A stretch of DNA of 35,801 nucleotides, taken from the IMG/VR virus record IMGVR_UViG_3300025108_000178, positions 1 through 35,801 of that record; one strand, 5' to 3'. Position 1 is the first letter of the stretch. Each line of letters opens with the position of its first letter. Origin of the DNA: a virus. Positions 1-8,700 of this stretch are shown here, in pieces. The notes under the pieces are model-generated. The model was not told the origin of the DNA and did no database searches. It saw only the letters and a program-made list of their open reading frames with translations. The position numbers and the translations under genes are program-made.

Positions 1-75
1 GTAACAATTGCTAAAAAATTAGGTGTGCCACTAGAACTTTATGCGAAACAATTAAATATCACGAAGGAGAGATAA
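1..75 (+). CDS. C-terminal end of an unknown phage protein (partial)
   Basis: The first frame is open from the window edge to a TAA at 73-75 and gives 24 residues ending in LNITKER. The segment 'LGVPLELYAKQL' looks like a short helix-turn-helix-type or sigma-like ending. It lies four bases before the next start codon and shares the tight packing of the capsid genes, so it is probably the last part of a gene in the head-morphogenesis operon. Too little is present to assign a function. Confidence 0.6.
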   Translation, partial: VTIAKKLGVPLELYAKQLNITKER

Positions 76-79
76 GCAT

Positions 80-535
80 ATGACAGATAAAAAAATAGAC
101 TCCCGTGCGAGCCAAACAAAAGTTAAAGAACAGAAAAAAGTTTGGACTCCACCATCATCTTTAGATGCCCCACCCGCACCAGATGGTTTTAAACACAGGT
201 GGATAAGAGCTGAGTCGATGGGTTTTGATGATTCATCAAATATGTCGGCAAAGTTAAGATCAGGATTTGAATTAGTTAGATCTGATGAATATTCTGATGT
301 TGATTATCCAACTATTAATGACGGGAAATACAAAGGGGTTATCGGAGTTGGCGGCCTTTTGCTGGCAAGGATACCTAACGAAATTGTTAAGTCGCGCGAA
401 GAGTATTTTAAACAACAAACTCAAGACCGAAATGACGCGATCGAAAACGATTTAATGAAGGAACAGCATCCAAGTATGCCGATCAACAATGATCGACAGA
501 CTCGTGTAACCTTCGGTGGTACGAAGAAAAGTTAA
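80..535 (+). CDS. Conserved pre-capsid phage protein, function unknown
   Basis: This is a 151-residue soluble protein with no membrane segment. It has a Pro-rich stretch (PPSSLDAPPAPDGFKHRW, about residues 23-41), a central 'GVGGLLLARIP' segment near residue 90, and a charged C-terminal third ending in 'NNDRQTRVTFGG'. The start has a good ribosome binding site (AAGGAGAG). It sits just before the capsid genes, where scaffold, protease-partner or head-completion proteins are often found, and proteins of this style are common in uncultured marine phages. A scaffold or minor head role is an inference from position and charge, because no catalytic motif is visible. Confidence 0.8.
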   Translation: MTDKKIDSRASQTKVKEQKKVWTPPSSLDAPPAPDGFKHRWIRAESMGFDDSSNMSAKLRSGFELVRSDEYSDVDYPTINDGKYKGVIGVGGLLLARIPNEIVKSREEYFKQQTQDRNDAIENDLMKEQHPSMPINNDRQTRVTFGGTKKS

Positions 536-571
536 TTTTTTAACAATTCTTACCAACGGATAAATTAAATC

Positions 572-598
572 GTACTGGAGGCCTTTCGAGGCAGGTAC
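572..598 (+). promoter_or_regulatory. UUCG hairpin in the leader of the capsid-associated gene
   Basis: GCCT (581-584) and AGGC (589-592) can pair around a TTCG tetraloop. GTAC at 572-575 and 595-598 can pair outside an internal bulge. There is no T-run, so this looks like an RNA stability or processing element rather than a terminator. It lies just before the AAGGAGA ribosome binding site of the gene at 615. Confidence 0.35.
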
Positions 599-614
599 AT
601 AAGGAGATAAAACT

Positions 615-1184
615 ATGGCTAACAAAGACGCAGCGTTCGGTTTCAAACCTACAAGACATCTTACAGGTGGACAAATCAGAGCGGAAGAATATGCTATAGC
701 TGCAAACTACGGATCAGACATTTTTACTGGTCAAGTAGTTGAAGCAGTTACAGCAGGTGGTATAGAAGCAGCGGCAGCTGGAGACACTCAACAATTAGGT
801 GTTTTCGGTGGCGTGTTTTATACTGATCCAACAACAAGTAAACCTACATTTAAAGCTTATTATCCTGCAAGCACAAACGCTTCAGACATAGTAGCTACAG
901 TGTATGCGGATCCATATATTGTGTTCGAAGCACAACATGATGGTACAGGAACAGCAGCAATGAATCATGGTGGATTTGATTTTACAGGAGTAGGCGGAAG
1001 CACTCTTACTGGACAATCAACTTCAGAAATTGATACATCAACTGTTACTACATCAGGTGGTTTCAAACAAATCGGTATATCAAAAGATCCGGACAATAGT
1101 GATACAAGCTCGGCAAATGCGAATGCATATGTTGTATTTAATACTGGTGAGCATGTGTTTAAATTAACAACAGCACTAGGTTAA
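615..1184 (+). CDS. Small structural protein, probable capsid decoration/stabilising protein
   Basis: This is a 189-residue protein rich in Gly, Ala, Thr and Ser, without charged clusters, membrane segments or a signal peptide. It begins 'MANKDAAFGFKPTRHL' and has the low-complexity beta-type composition of virion surface proteins. The ribosome binding site AAGGAGATAAAACT precedes the ATG. It directly precedes the major capsid gene with only 23 bases between them, a frequent position for a decoration or head-stabilising protein. I recognise the general type from marine phage genomes, but the decoration role is inferred from size and place rather than from a motif. Confidence 0.7.
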   Translation: MANKDAAFGFKPTRHLTGGQIRAEEYAIAANYGSDIFTGQVVEAVTAGGIEAAAAGDTQQLGVFGGVFYTDPTTSKPTFKAYYPASTNASDIVATVYADPYIVFEAQHDGTGTAAMNHGGFDFTGVGGSTLTGQSTSEIDTSTVTTSGGFKQIGISKDPDNSDTSSANANAYVVFNTGEHVFKLTTALG

Positions 1185-1207
1185 TAGTTAGAATAGGAGA
1201 ATAAAAA

Positions 1208-2113
1208 ATGGCTATATCAAGATCACAACTAGTTAAAGAACTAGAGCCAGGTTTGAATGCACTATTCGGCTTGGAATATAAAAACTATGCAGATGAGCAT
1301 GCAGAAATTTTCGACGTAGAAAATTCTGACAGAGCTTTTGAAGAAGAAGTGATGTTATCTGGTTTCGCAAATGCTTCAGTTAAACCTGAAGGATCAAGCG
1401 TTAACTACGATACAGCACAAGAATCTTTCACTGCTAGATACACTCACGAAACGCTTGCTTTAGCGTTCTCAATCACTGAAGAAGCGATTGAAGATAACTT
1501 GTATGATAGACTTGCGTCTAGATATACAAAAGCATTAGCTAGATCAATGGCAAATGCTAAACAAGTTAAAGCAGCAAATGTATTAAACAATGCATTTGAT
1601 TCAAGCTTCACAGGTGGTGACGGCGTAGAACTTTGTTCTGCAGTTCACCCAATTGTGGCTGGAACGTTCAAAAATGAGTTGTCAACTGCAGCTGACCTTA
1701 ACGAAACTTCGTTAGAGCAAGCTCTTATTGACATCGCAGCAATGACTGATGAAAGAGGTCTAAAAATTGCAGCAAAAGGAGTTAAAATGATAATTCCTTC
1801 AGCGCTTCAATTTACTGCTGAGAGATTAATGAAATCTCAAGGTAGAACTGGAACTGCAGATAATGATATCAATGCAGTCGGTAGCATGGGAATGATCCCA
1901 CAAGGTTACGTAGTAAACCACTACTTAACTGATACTGATGCGTTCTTCATTAAGACTGATGTTCCTAACGGATTAAAAATGTTCGTTAGAGCACCAATCA
2001 AAACTGCAATGGAAGGCGACTTCGAAACTGGAAACGTAAGATACAAAGCTAGAGAGAGATATTCTTTTGGATTCTCAGACCCTAGAGGTATCTTTGGATC
2101 ACCAGGAGCATAA
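1208..2113 (+). CDS. Major capsid protein, Mu gpT-like, HK97 fold
   Basis: This 301-residue protein has the pattern of the Mu gpT-type coat family. The segment 'ETLALAFSITEEAIEDN' (about residues 80-96) is followed by a helical 'AKALARSMANAKQVKAANVL' stretch and then a 'VELCSAVHP' segment near residue 140. The C-terminal half carries 'GLKMFVRAPIKTAMEGDFETG' and 'VRYKARERYSFGFSDPRG', typical of the end of the coat. The length is usual for the family and no separate protease or delta domain is present. It starts behind TAGGAGAATAAAAA and is followed by a stable hairpin at 2126-2150. The product should assemble into the icosahedral head. Confidence 0.9.
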   Translation: MAISRSQLVKELEPGLNALFGLEYKNYADEHAEIFDVENSDRAFEEEVMLSGFANASVKPEGSSVNYDTAQESFTARYTHETLALAFSITEEAIEDNLYDRLASRYTKALARSMANAKQVKAANVLNNAFDSSFTGGDGVELCSAVHPIVAGTFKNELSTAADLNETSLEQALIDIAAMTDERGLKIAAKGVKMIIPSALQFTAERLMKSQGRTGTADNDINAVGSMGMIPQGYVVNHYLTDTDAFFIKTDVPNGLKMFVRAPIKTAMEGDFETGNVRYKARERYSFGFSDPRGIFGSPGA

Positions 2114-2125
2114 TCGTAATAATTT

Positions 2126-2150
2126 TGTGGCCGGACATAGTTCGGCCACA
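2126..2150 (+). terminator. Hairpin after the major capsid gene
   Basis: TGTGGCCG (2126-2133) pairs perfectly with CGGCCACA (2143-2150) around a nine-base loop, giving an 8 bp GC-rich stem in AT-rich DNA, 12 bases after the capsid stop codon. The T-tract after the stem is only TTG, so termination would be weak. It may instead protect the 3' end of the capsid message while allowing read-through into the next genes. Confidence 0.55.
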
Positions 2151-2171
2151 TTGTAATAAGAAAGTAGAAAT

Positions 2172-2429
2172 ATGAAAAAATTCCTAATAACTATCTGGGC
2201 CTATGATCATTATGCAAAATTTCAAGTTTTGTCTGAAGATAATGCCAATTCTCTCGAACAATCGATCCTTGACAAATTGGGAGAAAAGAGTATAAATTGG
2301 GAATATCTTGGTATATCATATGATAACCGAGTAAACAGAATAACCTATGAGGAGGTTGTTGATGATACAAGACCTATACAAACGAAAAAGGTCCTTGGAG
2401 TTGAAGTGGGAACAGGAGCATCTGTCTAA
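2172..2429 (+). CDS. Small hypothetical protein
   Basis: An 85-residue soluble protein (MKKFLITIWAYDHYAKFQVL...) that begins with a probable beta strand and carries 'WEYLGISYDNRVNRITYEEV' in the middle. There is no signal peptide or clear domain. Its 3' part contains the ribosome binding site and start of the next gene. It lies between the capsid gene and further structural genes, so a head-related or small accessory role is possible, but I do not recognise the family. Confidence 0.6.
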   Translation: MKKFLITIWAYDHYAKFQVLSEDNANSLEQSILDKLGEKSINWEYLGISYDNRVNRITYEEVVDDTRPIQTKKVLGVEVGTGASV

Positions 2430-2571
2430 TGGTAGATACACTCTTGAAATGGTCAGAATCGATGACAAAGTTAAACAAGTCATTACTGACATTAAGCTTG
2501 AAGAAGCTAAAATTGCTCACAGACAAAATAGCGTTGAAGGCGCTGCTCCACAAGTTTCTGTAGCTACTTAA
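2362..2571 (+). CDS. Small charged hypothetical protein overlapping the previous gene
   Basis: A 69-residue helical, charged protein (MIQDLYKRKRSLELKWEQEH...). An upstream in-frame ATG exists at 2347, but an ideal AGGAGG at 2350-2355 stands six bases before the ATG at 2362, so 2362 is the better start. The frame overlaps the previous gene by 68 bases. The predicted helix and the Lys/Glu pattern suggest a small coiled structure. It could be a minor head or chaperone protein, but no motif supports this. Confidence 0.65.
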   Translation: MIQDLYKRKRSLELKWEQEHLSNGRYTLEMVRIDDKVKQVITDIKLEEAKIAHRQNSVEGAAPQVSVAT

Positions 2572-2740
2572 TCAAAAGCTACATCGTTGGAAAAATCCAA
2601 TCCACATTACAGGCTCTCTTGCACTCTACTAAAAACTGTTGTATAAAAATCACACTATACAAATTAAAATAAGTTAAATGTAGACGCGTATAGTCGACAT
2701 CCCTAGGGACTACATTTAAGATATCTAGGAGGATATTAAT
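2572..2740 (+). promoter_or_regulatory. Non-coding region with several inverted repeats (structured leader)
   Basis: This 169-base gap holds four inverted repeats. TTGGA/TCCAA lies at 2587-2600. TTGTATA/TATACAA lies at 2639-2662 with a 10-base loop. TTAAATGTAG/CTACATTTAA (2674-2683 and 2710-2719) is a perfect 10 bp stem enclosing 26 bases. Inside that stem TCCCTAGGGA (2700-2709) is a perfect palindrome, with the small palindromes ACGCGT and GTCGAC nearby. TAGTC at 2691-2695 can also pair with GACTA at 2708-2712, so alternative folds compete. An AGGAGG ribosome binding site follows at about 2727. Confidence 0.5.
2619..2647 (+). promoter_or_regulatory. Sigma70-like promoter candidate before the second structural gene set
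   Basis: TTGCAC (2619-2624) and TATAAA (2642-2647) are separated by exactly 17 bases. The -10 matches five of six consensus bases and the -35 matches three. It lies in the largest non-coding gap of the capsid region, about 100 bases before the gene at 2741. Chance matches are common in AT-rich DNA, so this is a candidate only. Confidence 0.4.
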
Positions 2741-3247
2741 ATGGCAAATACAACTTTTACAGGTCCGGTACGATCTGAAAGTACACTTAAAACAATCAGT
2801 AAAAACTCTACTACTGGAGCAATTACTGAAGTAATTACTATGGGTGATGCACCAGTTGCATTAGGAGATGAAGACAAAACTCTTGATAACGCAACACACA
2901 GTGGAAGAACTCTTGTAGTTCCTGCACTTGCAGCTAACAGAACAATTACATTACCGGCACCAGTTGCTGGTGCACACTTTAAATTTATTTATGGTGGCGC
3001 TGCGGAAGAAGCAGAAAATTTAATTATAATAACACCGGGAAATACTAATTTCTTTATTGGTGGAGTTATTCATTTAGATTCAAATGCTGATAACGTATCT
3101 GTTTATTCTGATGGAAACTCTAACTCAAAACTAACTCTTACAGATTTTGGTTTATTTGAAATAAATATATTAGCTAAAGATTCTACTAACTACTATATTT
3201 GGGGTCAAGCAGAAGGCGCAGACGTGCCTGCATTTGCAGATCAGTAA
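2741..3247 (+). CDS. Structural protein, probable capsid/neck accessory
   Basis: A 168-residue, Ala/Thr/Gly-rich protein beginning MANTTFTGPVRSES. It contains the stretch 'SGRTLVVPALAANRTITLP', which predicts beta structure as in phage fibre and decoration proteins that line up hydrophobic strands around a 'TITLP' motif. It has no signal peptide or membrane helix. It is preceded by a long structured leader and followed by a strong GC-rich hairpin, so it forms a nearly separate transcription unit, as expected for an abundant virion protein. A head fibre or surface-decoration role is an inference. Confidence 0.7.
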   Translation: MANTTFTGPVRSESTLKTISKNSTTGAITEVITMGDAPVALGDEDKTLDNATHSGRTLVVPALAANRTITLPAPVAGAHFKFIYGGAAEEAENLIIITPGNTNFFIGGVIHLDSNADNVSVYSDGNSNSKLTLTDFGLFEINILAKDSTNYYIWGQAEGADVPAFADQ

Positions 3248-3257
3248 TACATAATTA

Positions 3258-3284
3258 TGTGGGGCTTCGGCCCCACAGTTTCTT
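3258..3284 (+). terminator. UUCG hairpin terminator
   Basis: TGTGGGGC (3258-3265) and GCCCCACA (3270-3277) form a perfect 8 bp stem closed by a TTCG tetraloop, followed by GTTTCTT. Five of the eight pairs are consecutive GC pairs, very unusual for this AT-rich DNA. It starts 10 bases after the stop at 3247 and precedes a new ribosome binding site. It probably acts as an intrinsic terminator or as a stable mRNA 3' end that sets the level of the upstream structural gene. Confidence 0.7.
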
Positions 3285-3301
3285 AATTAAGGAGGGAAAC
3301 A

Positions 3302-3721
3302 ATGGCAGACACAGTAACAGGACCAACTATCTTACAGCAAAACGATAAGAGAGTTGTTATTAAAATAGTAAACCAATCAGACGGATCAGGTGGAACTACA
3401 GTTTTTGGAGATGTATCAGCACTAGATGCTAGAGAAGACGGAACTGCAGTAGCTCATCTAGGACTACTTAGAGTTTGGTATTCATGTCAAGGTGGCGATG
3501 GAGGAGACTCTTACGCTAGATTAGATGAAGAAGACTCTGACGGAGATATTCCTATTATCGGATTAACTGGTGCAGGATATTGGGACTTTAGAGAATTTGG
3601 TGGAATACCAGCAGATAAATCTAGTAACAGTAATCAAAGCGATGTTAATCTTGTTGTACCAGGCGCAGCTGATTCTGGTAACATGTATACGATTATAGCA
3701 GAGTTTCAGAAAATTTATTAA
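3302..3721 (+). CDS. Small structural protein
   Basis: A 139-residue protein (MADTVTGPTILQQNDKRVVIKIV...) with a Gly/Ser/Asp-rich middle and predicted beta strands. There is no signal peptide or membrane segment. It follows an AAGGAGGGAAACA ribosome binding site and ends 12 bases before the next gene. The composition and location suggest a virion protein such as a neck or tail component, and proteins of this type are frequent in uncultured marine phages. No motif identifies its exact role. Confidence 0.7.
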   Translation: MADTVTGPTILQQNDKRVVIKIVNQSDGSGGTTVFGDVSALDAREDGTAVAHLGLLRVWYSCQGGDGGDSYARLDEEDSDGDIPIIGLTGAGYWDFREFGGIPADKSSNSNQSDVNLVVPGAADSGNMYTIIAEFQKIY

Positions 3722-3733
3722 GGAGGGTAACTA

Positions 3734-4489
3734 ATGGCCAATACAACTTCCGGCACAGTTACTTTCGACAAAACTTTTGCTGTAGATGATCTAATAGCAG
3801 AAGCATATGAACGTATAGGTTCACAAGTAACTTCTGGATATCAATTAAAATCTGCAAGAAGATCTTTAAACATTCTTTTTCAAGAATGGGGTAATAGAGG
3901 TTTGCACTACTGGGAAGTAGGTGAAACTAATATTGATTTAATTGAAGGCCAAGCTGAATATACTTTCTATAGAGCAAGTGGAGATGGAACAAGTTCTAGC
4001 ACAAATGCAACATCTGATGTTTATGGAGTTGCAGATGTTTTAGAAGCAACGTTTAGACAAAACAGAACACAGACTACTCAATCAGATGCAGCAATGACAA
4101 AAATTGATAGATCAACTTATTCTAGTTTGTCTGCAAAATTATCTAAAGGAACACCATCACAATATTTTGTTCAAAGATTAATTGATAAAACTACAGTTAC
4201 AGTTTACCCGACACCAGACTCAACAGCTGCATCTAAAGATATGCATATTTATTATGTAAAAAGAATACAAGACGCAGATTCTACTTATACAGATGCAACA
4301 GATGTACCATATAGATTTGTACCTTGTATGGTTTCAGGATTAGCTTTTTACTTATCACAAAAGTTTAATCCACAAGCATCACAACAATTAAAACTATATT
4401 ATGAAGATGAATTGGCAAGAGCATTAGCTGAAGACGGTTCTTCTTCTAGTACATACATAACCCCTAAAACTTATTACCCAGGAACTTAA
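3734..4489 (+). CDS. Head-tail adaptor/neck protein, P22 gp4-like candidate
   Basis: A 251-residue protein. Residues about 16-60 (VDDLIAEAYERIGSQ..., then LNILFQEWGNRGLHYWEV) form the two-helix start typical of podovirus neck or tail-accessory proteins that bind below the portal. The segment 'NIDLIEGQAEYTF' and the later 'YPTPDS...MHIYYVKRI' add the strand-rich middle, and a C-terminal helical part ends the protein. The stop overlaps the next start (TAATG at 4487). It should belong to the head-tail connector. The P22 gp4-type assignment rests on pattern and gene order, not a database match. Confidence 0.7.
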   Translation: MANTTSGTVTFDKTFAVDDLIAEAYERIGSQVTSGYQLKSARRSLNILFQEWGNRGLHYWEVGETNIDLIEGQAEYTFYRASGDGTSSSTNATSDVYGVADVLEATFRQNRTQTTQSDAAMTKIDRSTYSSLSAKLSKGTPSQYFVQRLIDKTTVTVYPTPDSTAASKDMHIYYVKRIQDADSTYTDATDVPYRFVPCMVSGLAFYLSQKFNPQASQQLKLYYEDELARALAEDGSSSSTYITPKTYYPGT

Positions 4490-5058
4490 TGGCACAAGCA
4501 AGAGGAAAATACGCAAAAGCAATATCAGACAGATCAGGAATGGAGTTTCCATACAGAGAAATGGTCAAAGAATGGAATGGTCATTTAGTGCATCAATCTG
4601 AATTTGAAGCTAAACATCCTCAATTAGAATTAAGATCAAGATCAGGAGATGCACAGAGTTTATATGATGCAAGACCTGCTAGAACTGAAAATGAAGTTGC
4701 AAGACCTTTAGGACCAAACCCTTTTCAAACGATTGCAGCATCATCAGGCATTATAAATGTGTTTGAAAAATCTCATGGGAGATCAACAGGTGATACTGTA
4801 AGATTTAGAGGACCTATTTATACAACATCAGATCCAGATGCTTTTCAAAATCCAGTTGGTTTTGATGGTGTTACAGGAACTAATTTAGCAAAAGCTGCAG
4901 GATATTCTATTACGGTTGGTAAAAGAGATTCAAGTGGTAATATTGCAAACACAACAGATTTCTATCACTTTACTGTAGACACAAACACTGCTACAACAGG
5001 TGGTATATCAGGAGGAGGCAATAGTTGTTCGGCTGGTCCAGCAACATTGACAGCGTAA
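4489..5058 (+). CDS. Conserved phage structural protein, function unknown
   Basis: A 189-residue protein. The N-terminal 60 residues are a conserved-looking block (KYAKAISDRSGMEFPYREMV, then WNGHLVHQSEFEAKHPQLE) followed by an Arg/Pro-rich linker. The C-terminal part contains 'SHGRSTGDTVRFRG', a surface-loop type segment seen in several virion proteins, and ends in a Gly/Ser-rich tail with two cysteines. The start codon overlaps the previous stop and the stop lies one base before the next ATG, so translation is probably coupled within the neck operon. I recognise it as a marine-phage type protein but cannot name the role. Confidence 0.7.
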   Translation: MAQARGKYAKAISDRSGMEFPYREMVKEWNGHLVHQSEFEAKHPQLELRSRSGDAQSLYDARPARTENEVARPLGPNPFQTIAASSGIINVFEKSHGRSTGDTVRFRGPIYTTSDPDAFQNPVGFDGVTGTNLAKAAGYSITVGKRDSSGNIANTTDFYHFTVDTNTATTGGISGGGNSCSAGPATLTA

Positions 5059-5059
5059 T

Positions 5060-5764
5060 ATGGCAGGATTAAGTGCATCAGGATTAAAAACACAAATAAG
5101 AAGTTACACAGAAGTTAGTTCTACTGTGTTATCAGATAGTGTATTAGAAAATATTATTTTAAATGCACAATACAGAATTTTTAGAGATGTGCCTATTGAT
5201 GCAGATAGAAAAACATCTACAGGTAATTTTACATCTGGAACAGGAACTGTGACTGTACCAGCTGGAGCCGTATTTATTAGAGCAGTGCAGGTTTACACTG
5301 CAACTGGATCTACATATACTGGTGCTAATACATACTTAGAAAAAAGAGATTTAACATTTTTAGAAGAATATATTTCAGCAACTACATCTACTGGGACACC
5401 AAAATATTACGCTATGTTAGACACAGGAGCAACTGGAGAGAGTTCATCAAACTCTGGATCTATAATTGTGTCACCAACACCAAGTGCAACATTTGCTTAC
5501 AAAATACATTACAACGCAGCTCCAGCTTTATTGGAAGACAATGATACTAATTATATTAGTTTAAATTTTCCAAATGGTCTGCTATATTGTTGCCTAGCAG
5601 AAACTTATGGGTTTCTAAAAGGTCCAGCTGACATGCTGCAATTATACGAACAAAAGTATCAACAAGAAGTACAAAAATTTGGAGGAGAACAAATAGGTAG
5701 AAGACGAAGAGATGACTATACAGATGGAACAGTCAGAATCCCTGTTAACTCACCAACACCTTAA
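5060..5764 (+). CDS. Neck/tail adaptor protein
   Basis: A 234-residue protein starting MAGLSASGLKTQIRSYTEVSS. It has an N-terminal helical segment, a Gly/Thr/Ser-rich beta middle, and a C-terminal helical part 'LAETYGFLKGPADMLQLYEQ' ending with a basic 'GRRRRDDY' stretch. Such a helical C-terminus with 'YEQKYQQE' is typical of tubular adaptor proteins of short-tailed phages (T7 gp11-like in design). It is directly linked to the preceding and following genes. The role as adaptor between portal and tail is inferred from architecture and order. Confidence 0.65.
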   Translation: MAGLSASGLKTQIRSYTEVSSTVLSDSVLENIILNAQYRIFRDVPIDADRKTSTGNFTSGTGTVTVPAGAVFIRAVQVYTATGSTYTGANTYLEKRDLTFLEEYISATTSTGTPKYYAMLDTGATGESSSNSGSIIVSPTPSATFAYKIHYNAAPALLEDNDTNYISLNFPNGLLYCCLAETYGFLKGPADMLQLYEQKYQQEVQKFGGEQIGRRRRDDYTDGTVRIPVNSPTP

Positions 5765-5775
5765 GGAATTAAATT

Positions 5776-8700
5776 ATGGCATCAAGTTATTCAGATCTAG
5801 GTATTGAACTAATGGCAACCGGCGAAAATGCCGGTACATGGGGGGATAAAACTAATACCAACTTACAAATTGTAGAAAAAGCAATCGCTGGTTATGTAGA
5901 AAAATCTATTGCTGGCGGTGCAGCAACAACAGCTTTATCAATTACAGACGGTGATACTACTGAGTCAACATCTGTTGCAAGACACGCAGTTATAAAACTA
6001 ACAGGAACTATTACAGGTAATCAAATTGTAACTGTTCCAGACTCAATTGAAAAAGTTTACATTGTGGTAAATGGTACAAGTGGTGCCTACACTGTACAAT
6101 TTAAAACTGCATCAGGAACAGGTATAACTTTTGGTACAACTGATAAAGCAGCTAGATTATTATTTTCAGATGGAACAAACATTGTTGATACAGGATTTTC
6201 AACTTCTGTTGCTGCTGACGATATTTCTACAGGTGATGCCGCAGTTACACTTGCAACGTCTAGCGGTGATATAACTGTAGATGGGCCATCAGATATTATT
6301 TTAGACGCTGATGGTGGAGATATATTTTTTAAAGATGGTGGCACAACATTTGGTAGTGCTACAAACACATCAGGAAATTTAATAATTAAATCAGGTACAA
6401 CTACTGCTGTAACTTTTAGTGGTGCTAACGCAACAGTTGCTGGAAACTTGTCTGTTGGTGGAGACTTCGATGTTACAGGAAGTCTTGATTTCAGTGATGC
6501 TAATATTACAAACGTTGGATCAATAGCTCTTGATACAATTACAAATGATGGCACAGACATTACTTTAGACTCATCAGGAGACATAGTTTTAGATGCAGAT
6601 GGAGCTAATATAACTTTAAAAGATGGTGGCACAACTGTCATTGATTTTGTATTAAACGGATCAACAGATGTAACTTTAGATGCACCAGGAGATATTAAAT
6701 TTGATGCTGATGGTGGTGATTTTAATTTTTTAGATGGTGGCACAGAAATTTTAAGAATATCTAATTCATCTAGTGATGTAATTATTAAGCCAATTGTTGA
6801 TGCTAAAGATTTAATATTTCAACAAAGAGATGGAACAGAAGTTGCAAGAATTGAAGACAACGGTACTTTCAATGTTGTAACAAGTAAACTAGCTATAAAT
6901 GGTACAGCAATTACATCAACAGCAGCTGAACTTAATATTTTAGATGGTGTTACATCTACAGCGGCGGAACTTAATATTTTAGATGGTGTTACATCAACAG
7001 CAGCTGAATTAAATATTTTAGATGGTGTTACATCTACAGCAGCTGAATTAAATATTTTAGATGGTGTTACATCTACAGCAGCGGAATTAAATTTAGTTGA
7101 TGGAATTACAGCAGGAACAGTGTCTGCCTCAAAAGCAGTTATTGTAGATTCTAATAAAGATTTAACAGGTTTTAGAAATTTAACAATATCAGGAGATCTT
7201 ACAGTATCTGGTGATGACATTACCATGGGTACAAACACTGCAGGTAATTTATTAATTGCAGATGGTACAAACTTTAATTCAGTAGCAGTAGGTTCACTAT
7301 CAGAAATATCTACAGTTGCTGATGATGATGTATTTTTAGCAGTAGATACTTCAGGTGGTGGACTTAAAAAAATTGCAAGATCATCAATAGTTTCAGGGCT
7401 TGCTACATCTTCTGCATTATCAAATGTTGCAGATGATAGCACACCTCAATTAGGTGGCAATCTTGATATGAATGGTAACGATATTGTTACTACATCAAAT
7501 GCAGATTTAGAATTAGCCCCTAATGGTACAGGGCATGTAACTGTTAGAGGTAATACAAATTCAGGTGCTATACAATTTAATTGTGAATCTAATTCACATG
7601 GCCAACAAATAAAGGCACAGCCACATTCTGCAGGTGTTACAAATGTTATGTTATTACCAGATGGTGCTGATTCAACTTTAGTATCTCTTGTAGCTACACA
7701 GACTTTAACAAATAAAACATTAACAACACCAGTTATTGCAGAAATAGATTCTGGTTCTACTATTACACTTGATGCAACTACGGACATTGTTCTTGATGCA
7801 GATGGTGGAGATATATTTTTTAAAGATGCAGGAACAACTTTTGGTAGTGCCACAAATAATAGTGGAGAACTTCTTATAAAATCAGGTACTACAACTGCTA
7901 TGACATTTAGTGGTGCTAATGTAACACTAGAAGGTAACTTAACTGTATCGGGAACAACAACTACTGTAAACTCAACAACTGTAAATCTAAATGACCACAA
8001 TATTGTATTAGATAGTGGTAATAGCACAGGTGCAGTTGTTAATGGTGCAGGTATTACGATAGAGGGTGGTAGCGGTGATGATGCTACGTTTACCTATAAT
8101 ACAACAGGTCCTAAGTTTGAATTAAAACTAGGTTCAAGCCATGAAGATTTACAGGTTGATCAACTTATTGCAGGATCACTAGATATTTCAGGAAACGTAG
8201 ATGTAGATGGAACTTTAGAAACAGATGCTTTATCAATAGCTAGTACAACAGTAACATCAACAGCAGCTGAATTAAATATATTAGATGGAGTAACATCAAC
8301 AACAGCAGAATTAAATATATTAGATGGTGTAACATCAACAGCAGCAGAGCTTAATATATTAGATGGTGTAACATCAACAGCGGCTGAATTAAATATATTA
8401 GATGGAGTAACATCAACAACAGCAGAATTAAATATATTAGATGGTGTAACATCAACAGCAGCAGAGCTTAATATATTAGATGGTGTAACTGCAACAGCAG
8501 CAGAGATTAATTTAATAGATGGTGGAACTGCAAGAGGAACTACAGCAGTTGCAGATGGTGACGGTATTCTTCACAATGACGGTGGCACAATGAGAATGAC
8601 TAGTGCCGCTACGTTTAAAACATATTTTCAAGCAGGTATTTCTTCAGCAGCAGATGACATAACAGCTGGTGATGCAGCGGTAAATATCACAACCTCATCA

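Noticed and set aside
6087-8027. Three large minus-strand open frames (6087-6743, 6819-7442, 7446-8027) across the fibre gene
   Set aside because: They mirror the repetitive Thr/Ser/Asp-rich fibre and encode low-complexity Ser/Val/Pro products, with no ribosome binding sites.
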